Assembly (NCBI GenBank): GCA_964611295.1
Contig: CAZSWV010000007.1
Span: 1 to 64,000 of the forward strand
DNA length: 64,000 nucleotides
Direction of reading: 5' to 3'
Source: B73-G16 sp964611295
GTDB lineage: Bacteria; Desulfobacterota; B13-G15
Part shown: positions 41,919 to 49,909 of the stretch, in pieces
Layout: each line of letters begins with the position of its first letter
Position numbering within the stretch: the first letter of the stretch is position 1
Program-made: the position numbers and the translations under genes
The notes under the pieces: generated by a model
Told to the model about the DNA's origin: nothing
The model's database searches: none
What the model saw: only the letters and a program-made list of their open reading frames with translations

Positions 41919-43220
41919 TTATTTTACTAAACTAGGTAAAAACAAAGCTAGCTTCGGGAAGGGGATAAGCAACAACGCAAGTACTACAAGTGAAATCAAA
42001 AAGGGCAACGCCCCCTTGAATATCTCCTCAAGGGGCACATCTTTTGCTACCCCGCTCACCACATATACGTTAAGGCCGACCGGAGGGGTAATAACGCCCA
42101 TCTGCGTCACCAGCACTATGATGACCCCAAACCATATAGGATCGAAACCGAGGGAGGTGACAATGGGATAAAATATGGGGATCGTCAAGAGAATGAGAGC
42201 CAATGCATCCAAGAAACAGCCTCCTATAAGGTACACCAGGATAATAAGGGCCATTATGGCCCAAGGGGGAAGGGGAAGCTCTGATACCCAACTTGCAAGT
42301 TCATAGGGGATACGGGTTATAGCTAGGAAATGCCCAAAGACGGTAGCACCCGCTACGATCATCAGGACCATACAGGCTATCCTAGTCGATTCCATCACCC
42401 CTTGGACGAACCCCTGCCAGCTTAACCTCCTCCTTATAAGGGCCAACACTATCACACCACCTGCTCCCACTGCCCCTGCCTCCGTAGGGGTGAAGAAACC
42501 TGCAAATAACCCTCCCATGACCAAAAAGAAGAGTATCAGGGTCTCCACGACCCCACTAAGGGACCTTACCCTCTCCTTCCAACCCACCTTGACCCCCCGT
42601 GGGGCTACTTCCGGACGCATAATCGACCAGAGGTAAACAGTAAGGCAAAACATCCCCGAAAGCACAAGCCCAGGCAAGATGCCGGCAAGAAATAGTTTAC
42701 CTATCGATTGCTCTGTAGCTATTCCGTAAACGATGAAGATCACGCTTGGGGGGATCAATATCCCCAAACTTCCCCCAGCTGCTACTACGCCTGTGGCAAG
42801 CCTCCTATCGTACCCTCTGCGTTTCATCTCCGGCAGGGCAACGGTGGCCATAGTGGCTGCTGAGGCATTGGTGGACCCACATATGGCCGCAAAGCCTGCA
42901 CAGGCCCAAACAGTGGCTATGGCAAGTCCCCCAGGGAGATGCCCGAGGAAGGCATAAGCTGTATCGTAGAGCCTCCTGCTTATGCCCGAGTAAAAGGCGA
43001 TCTGCCCCATGAGTATGAAAAGGGGGATGACAGTGAAACTATAGGAGGCAAAGGTGGAGAAGATGTCCTTCCCCAATATGCTCAAGGCGGCCCTGAAGTC
43101 AACAAGGTAGGAAAACCCCAAAAAGCCCACGAGGGCCATAACAAACCCCACAGGCATCCGGGAAAACAATAAGACCAACAACAGCACAATGCCCACTAAA
43201 CCTACAGTAGTGGGACTCAT
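41919..43220 (-). CDS. dctM: TRAP transporter large permease DctM (system 2)
   Basis: About 433 residues and 12 membrane segments with the DctM motifs PVGFVMALVGFLGFSYLV, AAICGSTNASAATMATVALP, GVVAAGGSLGILIPPSVIF and LFAGFFTPTEAGAVGAGG. I chose ATG 43220, which has GGAGGAAGG just upstream; GTG/ATG-like codons back to 43244 are less well placed. It overlaps dctQ by four bases (ATGA). It is distinct in sequence from the other two DctM proteins here. Confidence 0.95.
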   Translation of the reverse strand: MSPTTVGLVGIVLLLVLLFSRMPVGFVMALVGFLGFSYLVDFRAALSILGKDIFSTFASYSFTVIPLFILMGQIAFYSGISRRLYDTAYAFLGHLPGGLAIATVWACAGFAAICGSTNASAATMATVALPEMKRRGYDRRLATGVVAAGGSLGILIPPSVIFIVYGIATEQSIGKLFLAGILPGLVLSGMFCLTVYLWSIMRPEVAPRGVKVGWKERVRSLSGVVETLILFFLVMGGLFAGFFTPTEAGAVGAGGVIVLALIRRRLSWQGFVQGVMESTRIACMVLMIVAGATVFGHFLAITRIPYELASWVSELPLPPWAIMALIILVYLIGGCFLDALALILLTIPIFYPIVTSLGFDPIWFGVIIVLVTQMGVITPPVGLNVYVVSGVAKDVPLEEIFKGALPFLISLVVLALLLIPFPKLALFLPSLVK

Positions 43221-43726
43221 CCTTCCTCCTCCCAATAATACCATCTAAGGGGTCCCCTCAAGGCCATAAGGAGCATGTCCCCTATCAATACCAAACAGAC
43301 TACAAGGGCGCATATGGATATCCCATACATGACAGGGTAAAAGGGAAGCTTAAGGGTCAGGGATACCTCTCCACTCTTCCTCAAGTCCCCTGCATAGGTC
43401 CAACATTCGTAGGCTATCAAGAGGAAAAGCAAAAGGCTGAGCAAATGGGTTACCACGTAGATCAAACCCTGTAACCTAGCTGGAAAACGCTTGACCAAAG
43501 CCTCAACCGCCACATGTCCCCGCCTTAAGGTGGTCTCAGCCAAAGCAAAAGCGATCACTACTGCTCCCAAAAAACTAACCAGTTCATACGTCCCAACTAT
43601 GGGCCTACGGAAAGCCCTGAGCACCACATCAGCACATGTGAGTCCCGTCATCCCCACTAGCGCCCAACCAGCCGCCTTGTTCAACCACCTGGATAAAGCC
43701 TCAATTAACCTCAACAAATCAAACAT
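43217..43726 (-). CDS. dctQ: TRAP transporter small permease DctQ (system 2)
   Basis: 169 residues, four hydrophobic helices. GMTGLTCADVVLRAFRRPI at the end of the first helix and TYELVSFLGAVVIAFALAETTLRRGHVAVEALV-type second helix with the H.. motif are the DctQ pattern. It starts at ATG 43726 with GGAGGG upstream, 69 bases after dctP, and that gap holds a strong hairpin (43738-43768). Probably forms the membrane complex with system 2 DctM. Confidence 0.9.
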   Translation of the reverse strand: MFDLLRLIEALSRWLNKAAGWALVGMTGLTCADVVLRAFRRPIVGTYELVSFLGAVVIAFALAETTLRRGHVAVEALVKRFPARLQGLIYVVTHLLSLLLFLLIAYECWTYAGDLRKSGEVSLTLKLPFYPVMYGISICALVVCLVLIGDMLLMALRGPLRWYYWEEEG

Positions 43727-43737
43727 GTGTTCCCTCC

Positions 43738-43768
43738 AAAAAGGAGGAGGGGAGATCTCCCCTCCTCC
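43738..43768 (-). terminator. Terminator-like perfect hairpin between dctP and dctQ (system 2)
   Basis: GGAGGAGGGGAGA at 43743-43755 and its exact complement TCTCCCCTCCTCC at 43756-43768: a 26-bp perfect palindrome. On the minus strand it is followed by five T residues (43742-43738), the form of an intrinsic terminator. Since it separates the binding-protein gene from the permease genes of one operon, it most likely terminates part of the transcripts, giving more DctP than DctQM. Confidence 0.75.
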
Positions 43769-43795
43769 GAGGCAGACATTCCTCCTTGCACTCGA

Positions 43796-44806
43796 TTATT
43801 TGAATTGAGCAATGAGGTCTCTTATCAACTTCACGTACTCTTCACCTGGGACACCTTTTGCTGATATGGCCTTCACGTATTCGTCTATCACTGGACGTGC
43901 AGCCTCGGCCCACCTCTTGTTCTCTTCAGGGCTCAAGGGAATGATCTTATTGCCCAAGCTCAAGGTGTATTCGCGCCCTTCGTTATCGGCATCGTCCCAC
44001 GCCTTGGCGTGTTTACCTATCCATTCCTGGGAAACTTCTTCAAAGACCTTCTTGACGCTGTCCGGCAAAGAATCCCACTTTTTCTTGTTCATCACCACAT
44101 ACATGCCCGTAGTGTAACCGACCCCATAACACTCCACAGTGTATTTGATCACCTCTGCCTGCTTCCAGCCCTTAAGCACCTCCATGGGGCTAAAGGTCGC
44201 ATCAACCACCCCTTTCTGTAAGGCCTCGTAGGTCTCACCTTGAGGCATGGCCACCGGAACCCCTCCCAAGGCCTGGGCCACTTTAGCACTGAAACCCGTG
44301 GAACGGATCTTAAGACCTTTCAGATCCTCAAGCTTCTGAACCAATTTTTTAGAATGTAAGAGCCCAGGGCCATGCGCATGGAGGTAAAGGACCTTTACTT
44401 CTGCAAGCTCCTTAGGGTTAACCCTTTTGAAGTATTCATTTATGACCCAAGTCGCCATACGTCCACTGGTATAACCCATGGGCAGGTCTATGGCTTCCAT
44501 GGCTGGGAAACGACCAGCTGTGTAGGCAAAACAACTCATCCCTATATCCGCCACGCCTTTCAGCACCCCATCGTATATCTGGTCTCCCTTGAGCAGAGCC
44601 CCACCAGGAAAATACGTGATCTTAACCTGCCCTCCGGTCCGCTTCTCTATCTCCTTTATCCACTCCTCGCCAAGCTTTGCATGGACATGGACCGGTGGAA
44701 AGAAATTGGCATAGATCAACTCAATAGCCTTACCGTAAACCTTAAACGAAAGGGAAAAAACCAAAATAAACCCTACGCTAAACATTAAAAACAACCCTCT
44801 CCTCAT
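43796..44806 (-). CDS. dctP: TRAP transporter substrate-binding protein DctP (system 2)
   Basis: 336 residues with a signal peptide (MRRGLFLMFSVGFILVFSLS). The mature protein reads IELIYANFFPPVHVHAKLGEEW, then GLKIRSTGFSAKVAQALGG (carboxylate-binding arginine) and QKGVVDATFSPMEVLKGW, typical of the family. It has a good ribosome binding site (GGAGGGG) and is the first gene of the operon dctPQM, two dehydratase-family subunits and the HDAC-like gene. A promoter (44890-44917) precedes it. It is different from the DctP of systems 1 and 3. Confidence 0.93.
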   Translation of the reverse strand: MRRGLFLMFSVGFILVFSLSFKVYGKAIELIYANFFPPVHVHAKLGEEWIKEIEKRTGGQVKITYFPGGALLKGDQIYDGVLKGVADIGMSCFAYTAGRFPAMEAIDLPMGYTSGRMATWVINEYFKRVNPKELAEVKVLYLHAHGPGLLHSKKLVQKLEDLKGLKIRSTGFSAKVAQALGGVPVAMPQGETYEALQKGVVDATFSPMEVLKGWKQAEVIKYTVECYGVGYTTGMYVVMNKKKWDSLPDSVKKVFEEVSQEWIGKHAKAWDDADNEGREYTLSLGNKIIPLSPEENKRWAEAARPVIDEYVKAISAKGVPGEEYVKLIRDLIAQFK

Positions 44807-44821
44807 CCACCCCTCCTTTCC

Positions 44822-44855
44822 GCGTCACCTCCGCCCCTTTTGGGACCTGTGACGC
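44822..44855. repeat. GCGTCAC inverted repeat in the leader of the system 2 TRAP operon
   Basis: GCGTCAC (44822-44828) and GTGACGC (44849-44855) form a perfect 7-bp inverted repeat with a 20-base spacer containing CCCC-TTTT-GGG. It lies between the promoter and the dctP start, so it is transcribed as a leader hairpin. It could be an operator or an RNA-level control near the ribosome binding site; I cannot choose. Confidence 0.4.
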
Positions 44856-44889
44856 TTCCTTTCCACGTATGAAAAACCTTTTTTTGATT

Positions 44890-44917
44890 TTTATCACGAA
44901 AAAACGGCCCTTGTCAA
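44890..44917 (-). promoter_or_regulatory. Promoter of the TRAP system 2 / dehydratase operon
   Basis: On the minus strand TTGACA (44917-44912), 16 bases, then GATAAA (44895-44890). Transcription would start near 44883, giving a ~77-base leader containing the inverted repeat at 44822-44855. The upstream gene ends at a terminator (45001-45024), so a separate promoter is needed here. Confidence 0.55.
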
Positions 44918-45000
44918 CTTTTGCGCATAAGAGGGGTCCTCCGGTTTTCGGTCGATTTAAACAACCCGTGTTCTCTAAATTTCCACTTTATGACAAGTAG

Positions 45001-45024
45001 AAAAAGGCCCCCTTTGTGGGGGCC
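45001..45024 (-). terminator. Intrinsic terminator after dctP of system 3
   Basis: Minus strand: GGCCCCC, five-base loop, GGGGGCC, then TTTTT. The 7-bp all-GC stem and U-tract are canonical. It ends the GntR/2-oxoacid oxidoreductase/TRAP operon. Confidence 0.85.
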
Positions 45025-45063
45025 GATTGGCAGAAAGGCATGTATTGGGGATGGGCCTTTTAG

Positions 45064-46056
45064 TTACTTACTGAACAACTTCTTAAGCTCTGGACCATTT
45101 TGTGGGCACTTCTCCAGAAGCTCGCCCCAAGCGGCGTCATAGGCCGTTTTCAAGAACTTCTCCCTTTCCGCGGGGGGCAACTCTATGACCTGTATGCCTT
45201 CTTTAAGGAGTTTAGGCCGTTCGGCCTTCTCGAGCTCTTGGAAGTACTTAACCGCCTCCTTCTCGGCTTCAATTGCCGCCTCCGTGATCAATTTTCTCAA
45301 ATTCTCGGGGAGCCTTTGCCATACCTTAAGGTTCACTAAAAGGGGGTTTGGAACTTGGTAAAAACCAGGCTCTACCACGAATTTCGTCAGCTTTTGCCAC
45401 CCCCAGTCCATGATGCCTACCGAGGGCCAGCAGTAACCATCCACTACCCCTGTCTGTAAGGCCGTGTAAACCTCCGTAGGGGGTATCACCACGGGGTTGC
45501 CCCCCAGGGCCTTCACCATCTGCAGGTACATGGGAGATACCCTTATGTTAAGACCGCTCAGGTCAGCCTTTTGTATGGGCTTTTTGCTCAGGTATAGGTG
45601 AAACTTTATGCCCAACCCCAATCTAGCAAGGTAATGGATACCCAATTTCTCCTCGTGGAGTCTGTTCATGAAGGCCCAAGCACCACGTTGACGTTCTTCA
45701 GAAGGAGTAAAAGGAGAAAGCTTCAAAACGTCCACCTCTGGCAAAAGGGATACATAATAGGCATTGGTGGTGAAACACATGTCCACCACACCCTTTTGCA
45801 AGGCCTGTACTTGTTCGGCACTCTTTATCACCTCTGGGCCACCTAAGTATTTCACCTCTAACTGATCAGGGGCTTGGGCTTGCAGCTTTTTGTTTAAAAT
45901 GTCCAGGAAGATGAAGAAAGCCTGGTTGTCGGTGGTGGGCTTAGGCCAAGCGGTAACAGCCTTCAACACCTCTTTTGCCCCTGAGGTCCCTACCCCCAAA
46001 AAGAAACAAAACAATAACACCAAAAACAGACACCCAAACCTACCTTTTAAACCCAT
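45064..46056 (-). CDS. dctP: TRAP transporter substrate-binding protein DctP (system 3)
   Basis: 330 residues with a signal peptide (FGCLFLVLLFCFFLGVGTSG). The mature N-terminus VLKAVTAWPKPTTDNQAFF differs from systems 1 and 2 and resembles binding proteins for 2-oxo and aromatic acids by eye, though this is weak evidence. The carboxylate-binding segment is SGLNIRVSPMYLQMVKALGG, followed by TGVVDGYCWPSVG. Unusually for the TRAP sets here, dctP is the last gene, after dctQ and dctM. The following terminator is at 45001-45024. Confidence 0.92.
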   Translation of the reverse strand: MGLKGRFGCLFLVLLFCFFLGVGTSGAKEVLKAVTAWPKPTTDNQAFFIFLDILNKKLQAQAPDQLEVKYLGGPEVIKSAEQVQALQKGVVDMCFTTNAYYVSLLPEVDVLKLSPFTPSEERQRGAWAFMNRLHEEKLGIHYLARLGLGIKFHLYLSKKPIQKADLSGLNIRVSPMYLQMVKALGGNPVVIPPTEVYTALQTGVVDGYCWPSVGIMDWGWQKLTKFVVEPGFYQVPNPLLVNLKVWQRLPENLRKLITEAAIEAEKEAVKYFQELEKAERPKLLKEGIQVIELPPAEREKFLKTAYDAAWGELLEKCPQNGPELKKLFSK

Positions 46057-46070
46057 GTGACACCTCCTCT

Positions 46071-47393
46071 CTATTTTATTCTTCCCATCATATCAGGCAA
46101 AAATAATGCTAGTTGCGGAAAACATATCAAAACCAATATGCCCACAAGGTCAGCCACCACAAAAGGTAAAGCTGCTTTCCAGACATCAGACATCGTAGTG
46201 TCTTCACCACTGATTCCCTTCATCACAAAGAGCAACATGCCAAAAGGTGGAGTAAGGAAACCTAATTCGAGGTTAATCAACATAAGAACGCCAAACCAAA
46301 TCGGATCAAAACCAAGGGCATTAACAATCGGCATAAATACAGGAACTGTAATCATCATTATCGAGATAGTCTCCATAAAACATCCTAGCATTATCAACAC
46401 GATCATCATGCCGAAAATGACGCATATAGGTGGAATATCGAGTCCCAAGACGAAACTTACCAATCCAGGAGCAGCACCTGTATAGGCGAGGATCTGGCTG
46501 TAGATGTCTGAGGCTGCAATTATCATAAATATCATGGTGGAAAGCCTTACGGTCCCCAATAAGGATTTTTTTATCGCCTCCCATGAAAGCTTCCTATAGA
46601 ATAAGGCCAAAACGGCTGCCCCCAGGGCTCCAGTTGCTGCGGCCTCGGTCGGGGTGGCTATTCCCAAAAAGATCACCCCTATGACCATGAAGATGATGAA
46701 TCCCAAAGGCAGGAAGTACTTGGCGGTATACGCCAACCGCTCCCTCCATGGGGCCTTGGGTACCTCGTAGGAGGGAGCTAAGGAAGGTTTGATCAGGCAA
46801 GCCAAGACCACGTATGAGAGGTAAAGGGATGCCACAAGCACCCCTGGAATTATCCCAGCTATGAGTAGCCTTCCTACGTCCATCTTCCCAAGGCTTGCCA
46901 ATACGACCGCCAGGGCGCTAGGAGGAATGAGCATAGCCACACCCCCTATACCCATTATGGGACCCATGCTGAGGGTCTTGCTGTATCCCCTTTTGCGCAT
47001 TTCGGGCAAAAGCAAAGTCCCTAGAAGACCTGTATTCGCTATCGTAGAACCGCTAAGGGCAGCAAACATGGTACCAGTAAGGATAGCCATTATGCTGAGC
47101 CTACCGGGCACCTTCCCCAACCACCTGTCCACCACGTCTATGGCCTGAAGGCCTATCCCCGAGTGGAATATCACCTCACCCATCAGGATGAAAAAGGGCA
47201 CCGGAAGGAGCGTAAAGGTCGTAAGGGAGGAAAAGATGGCCGAAGTAGCGGTCGCAAGGCCTGCTATCCCTCCTAGGAAAAAGTAAGCGGCTACCAAGTT
47301 CACCAACAAAAAGGAAAAGGCCACAGGCAACCCAGTGAGCAATACAGCCACCATAGAACCGAAGAGCAGGACTAATACCTCCCACCACTCCAC
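46071..47393 (-). CDS. dctM: TRAP transporter large permease DctM (system 3)
   Basis: 440 residues, about 12 membrane helices, with LPVAFSFLLVNLVAAYFFLG near the start, AALSGSTIANTGLLGTLLLPEM, MLIPPSALAVVLASLGKMDV and VIFLGIATPTEAAATGALG. It lies between dctQ (eight bases) and dctP (14 bases) of the same set. The 'IANTGLLGTL' and 'LGKMDVGRLL' segments distinguish it from systems 1 and 2, pointing to a different ligand subgroup. Confidence 0.95.
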   Translation of the reverse strand: MEWWEVLVLLFGSMVAVLLTGLPVAFSFLLVNLVAAYFFLGGIAGLATATSAIFSSLTTFTLLPVPFFILMGEVIFHSGIGLQAIDVVDRWLGKVPGRLSIMAILTGTMFAALSGSTIANTGLLGTLLLPEMRKRGYSKTLSMGPIMGIGGVAMLIPPSALAVVLASLGKMDVGRLLIAGIIPGVLVASLYLSYVVLACLIKPSLAPSYEVPKAPWRERLAYTAKYFLPLGFIIFMVIGVIFLGIATPTEAAATGALGAAVLALFYRKLSWEAIKKSLLGTVRLSTMIFMIIAASDIYSQILAYTGAAPGLVSFVLGLDIPPICVIFGMMIVLIMLGCFMETISIMMITVPVFMPIVNALGFDPIWFGVLMLINLELGFLTPPFGMLLFVMKGISGEDTTMSDVWKAALPFVVADLVGILVLICFPQLALFLPDMMGRIK

Positions 47394-47400
47394 GTGAGGC

Positions 47401-47916
47401 TCACCTCAGTTTTTTAAGTTCCTGAAACCACATCCTGAAGAACTGTAAGGTCAAGACCCCTGCGCCTACAGGCAGGATAGAAAACACGTAATGCTTGGGT
47501 ACCGTAACGGCCCTTACGTCCTTTATCCCCTTGAAGATGCACTCCAGGACGTGTTCCACTCCGAAAAAGGTCAAGGTCAAACTGCATAACCCACCTATAA
47601 GGAAGATGAAAAGGTTTAACCAAACCTTGGCCCTAGGACCGATCCGAGAGTAGACGATGTCAACCACTACATGACCTTTCTCCCTCAAGAGCCATGCTGC
47701 CCCCAAGAAGACAGACCACAGAAGGGAATACTCACACGTTTGTACCACCCAAATGGGTGGTTTTTTGAAGAAGTACCTCATGACCACCGAGTAACACACT
47801 GAAAGGACGCTGAAGCCGATGATAAGGCAGGACAAAAAGGCCATAGCGTCCAACAACTTGTCAAAGGAATTCCAGAAGGCCTCCCTAACTGAACGCACCC
47901 CTGAACTCATTGACAT
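47401..47916 (-). CDS. dctQ: TRAP transporter small permease DctQ (system 3)
   Basis: About 171 residues with four hydrophobic helices (FLSCLIIGFSVLSVCYSVVM, YSLLWSVFLGAAWLLREKGH, LFIFLIGGLCSLTLTFFGVE and a C-terminal helix). The EKGHVVVDIV motif after helix 2 is typical. I placed the start at ATG 47916, which overlaps the stop of the upstream oxidoreductase beta-subunit gene; the ORF extends to TTG 47937. Coupling to that gene links transport with the enzyme. Confidence 0.88.
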   Translation of the reverse strand: MSMSSGVRSVREAFWNSFDKLLDAMAFLSCLIIGFSVLSVCYSVVMRYFFKKPPIWVVQTCEYSLLWSVFLGAAWLLREKGHVVVDIVYSRIGPRAKVWLNLFIFLIGGLCSLTLTFFGVEHVLECIFKGIKDVRAVTVPKHYVFSILPVGAGVLTLQFFRMWFQELKKLR

Positions 47917-48779
47917 AACCTGAGGAGTCTGTCCCAATCCCGATCTATCTCTTGCTGGAGGACCTCGACTTGATCCTCCTTAAGATGCCGGTACCTGCCC
48001 TGAATGGACAGGTAATCCCGGATCGGTAACCCTAAAGGCATGACGTTCAGCCTATAATTGCCCTCCACAATTTCATATAGGGGATGGACCTTACAGTGGA
48101 CTGCCAAAAGGGCAGCCTTTATCGTAAGGTGTTCGGGCATCCTCCAACCTGTGGGACAGGGTGTAAGTATGTAAAGGAAGCGTGTTCCCCTGAACTCAGT
48201 GGCCTTTTTTACCTTTTCCATGAGATCTGAAGGAAAGCCGATGGAAGCCGTTGCAGCATACGGGATCCTATGAGCAGCCACTATCTCCATTATCCGCTTT
48301 TTTACCCCAGATCTCCCCAAAGGGGTCGTCATAGTCCAGGCAAAAGGTGGAGTGGAAGAACTCGATTGTATTCCCGTGTTCATATAGGCCTCGTTGTCCA
48401 AACATACGTAAATCAGGTCTTCATTGCGGTCACATGCCCCTGAAAGGGCCTGTAGGCCTATGTCGAAGGTGCCTCCATCACCGGCAAAGGCCACAACCGG
48501 CACATATCCCATCCCCTTAAGCTTCAAGCCTCGGGATATCCCCCCTGCAGTAGGAGCAGCTATCTCAAAAGCTGAATGAAAGGCAGGGTAATGGAAGGCG
48601 CTATATGGGAAGGTATTGCCAATTACGGCATTACATCCGGGAATGGCCACGACGATACACCTCCCCACTGCTTTTAGGACAAGCCTTATAGCAAGGGCCA
48701 TCCCACACCCCGGACAAGCAAAATGTCCAGGTCTTAACCCCTCTTCGGGGAACTTTTCACTTAAATAGCTCCAATCCAT
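47907..48779 (-). CDS. porB: 2-oxoacid:ferredoxin oxidoreductase beta subunit (ThDP-binding)
   Basis: 290 residues of the PorB/KorB family. The thiamine diphosphate motif is FAGDGGTFDIGLQALSGACD, followed by LDNEAYMNTGIQ. N-terminal CPGCGMALAIR and GCNAVIGNTFP carry cysteines that bind a [4Fe-4S] cluster in pyruvate-type enzymes. The C-terminal part (TPCPTGWRMPEHLTIKAA) is as in the pyruvate/aryl-oxoacid group. With the alpha and gamma subunits here it oxidatively decarboxylates a 2-oxoacid to acyl-CoA and reduces ferredoxin. It overlaps the alpha gene by 19 bases. Confidence 0.93.
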   Translation of the reverse strand: MDWSYLSEKFPEEGLRPGHFACPGCGMALAIRLVLKAVGRCIVVAIPGCNAVIGNTFPYSAFHYPAFHSAFEIAAPTAGGISRGLKLKGMGYVPVVAFAGDGGTFDIGLQALSGACDRNEDLIYVCLDNEAYMNTGIQSSSSTPPFAWTMTTPLGRSGVKKRIMEIVAAHRIPYAATASIGFPSDLMEKVKKATEFRGTRFLYILTPCPTGWRMPEHLTIKAALLAVHCKVHPLYEIVEGNYRLNVMPLGLPIRDYLSIQGRYRHLKEDQVEVLQQEIDRDWDRLLRLCQ

Positions 48780-49909
48780 ATCGGCTCCTCGAAGACCTCC
48801 CTCTGTTCAAGGTCCTCTATCATGGCTTCTACAAGCTCTGGGGGCACGTCAAGACCCCCCAAACCCGTTATGTAATTGGCTACCTTTGGTCCTTCATCGA
48901 CACCGTAAAGGGCAGCTTTCACCTCCTCACAGAAGATCCCACCACAACCCATGGACACGTTCCTGTCCACTACTCCCACCTTCTTCTTGCCCTTCAGAGC
49001 CTGCCTCACTTCTTCTTTCGGGAAAGGGCGAAAGAGCTTCACCTTCAAAAGCCCCACCTTTTCCCCTTTCTGACGGAGCCTTTCCACCACAACCCTTGCG
49101 GTGCCTGTCAAAGCACCAGAGGTGACAAGGACCAAATCGGCGTCTTCCGTGTATAGCTGTTCAACCACTCCGTAGCCCCGTCCGAAGGTCTCTCTAAAGG
49201 CCCTGTCAACCTCTGCCACCACCCTCTTGGCCGTTTTCATGTCCAGGAACTGCCTATGGCGGAACCTAAAGTAGTCCTTAGGACCGACCACGTTCGAAAG
49301 GAAGGCCGGCCTTTGGAAATCGAACCTCGAGGGAAAGGAAGGGCGAGGCAAAAAGGCGTCTACTTCCTCCTGTAAGGGAACATCCACAGGCTCCATCAGG
49401 TGGGAGGTAAAGAAGCCGTCGATCACCACCATGGAAGGCAACATGGTTGATTCGGAAACCCTATACGCCTCTATGACCGTGTCCAAGGCCTCTTGGGCGT
49501 CTTCGCAATAAAACTGGATCCAACCTGTGTCCCTCTGAGAGAGGGTATCGATTTGGTCGCTACCAAAGGCCCAAGGGATGGCCAAGGCACGGTTCACACA
49601 GGCCATGACCACCGGGACGCGGTTACCGGCAGCAAAATGGAGCATCTCATGCATAAGGGCTATGCCCTGTGAAGAGGAAGCCGTAAATACCCTAAGTCCT
49701 GTCATAGCTGCCGAAATGCAGGTGGCCATAGCGCTATGCTCGGATTCCACACGTACCATCACCCCACCTAACACACCTTCTGCCTCCCATTGGGCTAGCT
49801 TTTCGTAAATAGGCGTCTGAGGGGTAATGGGATAGGCAGCTACAAGGTCCACCCTGCAGAGTTTTACGGCCAAAGCGATGGCCTCATTTCCCGTAAGGAG
49901 CTTCTTCAT
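48761..49909 (-). CDS. porA: 2-oxoacid:ferredoxin oxidoreductase alpha subunit
   Basis: 382 residues of the PorA family. MKKLLTGNEAIALAVKLCRV and AAYPITPQTPIYEKLAQWEA are the N-terminal pyrimidine-binding signature, ESEHSAMATCISAAMTGLRV and FTASSSQGIALMHEMLH follow. The last domain binds CoA. It overlaps the GltD-like gene stop by four bases. The subunit organisation (gamma, delta-like, alpha, beta) is that of four-subunit enzymes such as archaeal pyruvate oxidoreductase and phenylglyoxylate dehydrogenase. The substrate cannot be settled from motifs. Confidence 0.94.
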   Translation of the reverse strand: MKKLLTGNEAIALAVKLCRVDLVAAYPITPQTPIYEKLAQWEAEGVLGGVMVRVESEHSAMATCISAAMTGLRVFTASSSQGIALMHEMLHFAAGNRVPVVMACVNRALAIPWAFGSDQIDTLSQRDTGWIQFYCEDAQEALDTVIEAYRVSESTMLPSMVVIDGFFTSHLMEPVDVPLQEEVDAFLPRPSFPSRFDFQRPAFLSNVVGPKDYFRFRHRQFLDMKTAKRVVAEVDRAFRETFGRGYGVVEQLYTEDADLVLVTSGALTGTARVVVERLRQKGEKVGLLKVKLFRPFPKEEVRQALKGKKKVGVVDRNVSMGCGGIFCEEVKAALYGVDEGPKVANYITGLGGLDVPPELVEAMIEDLEQREVFEEPIWIGAI

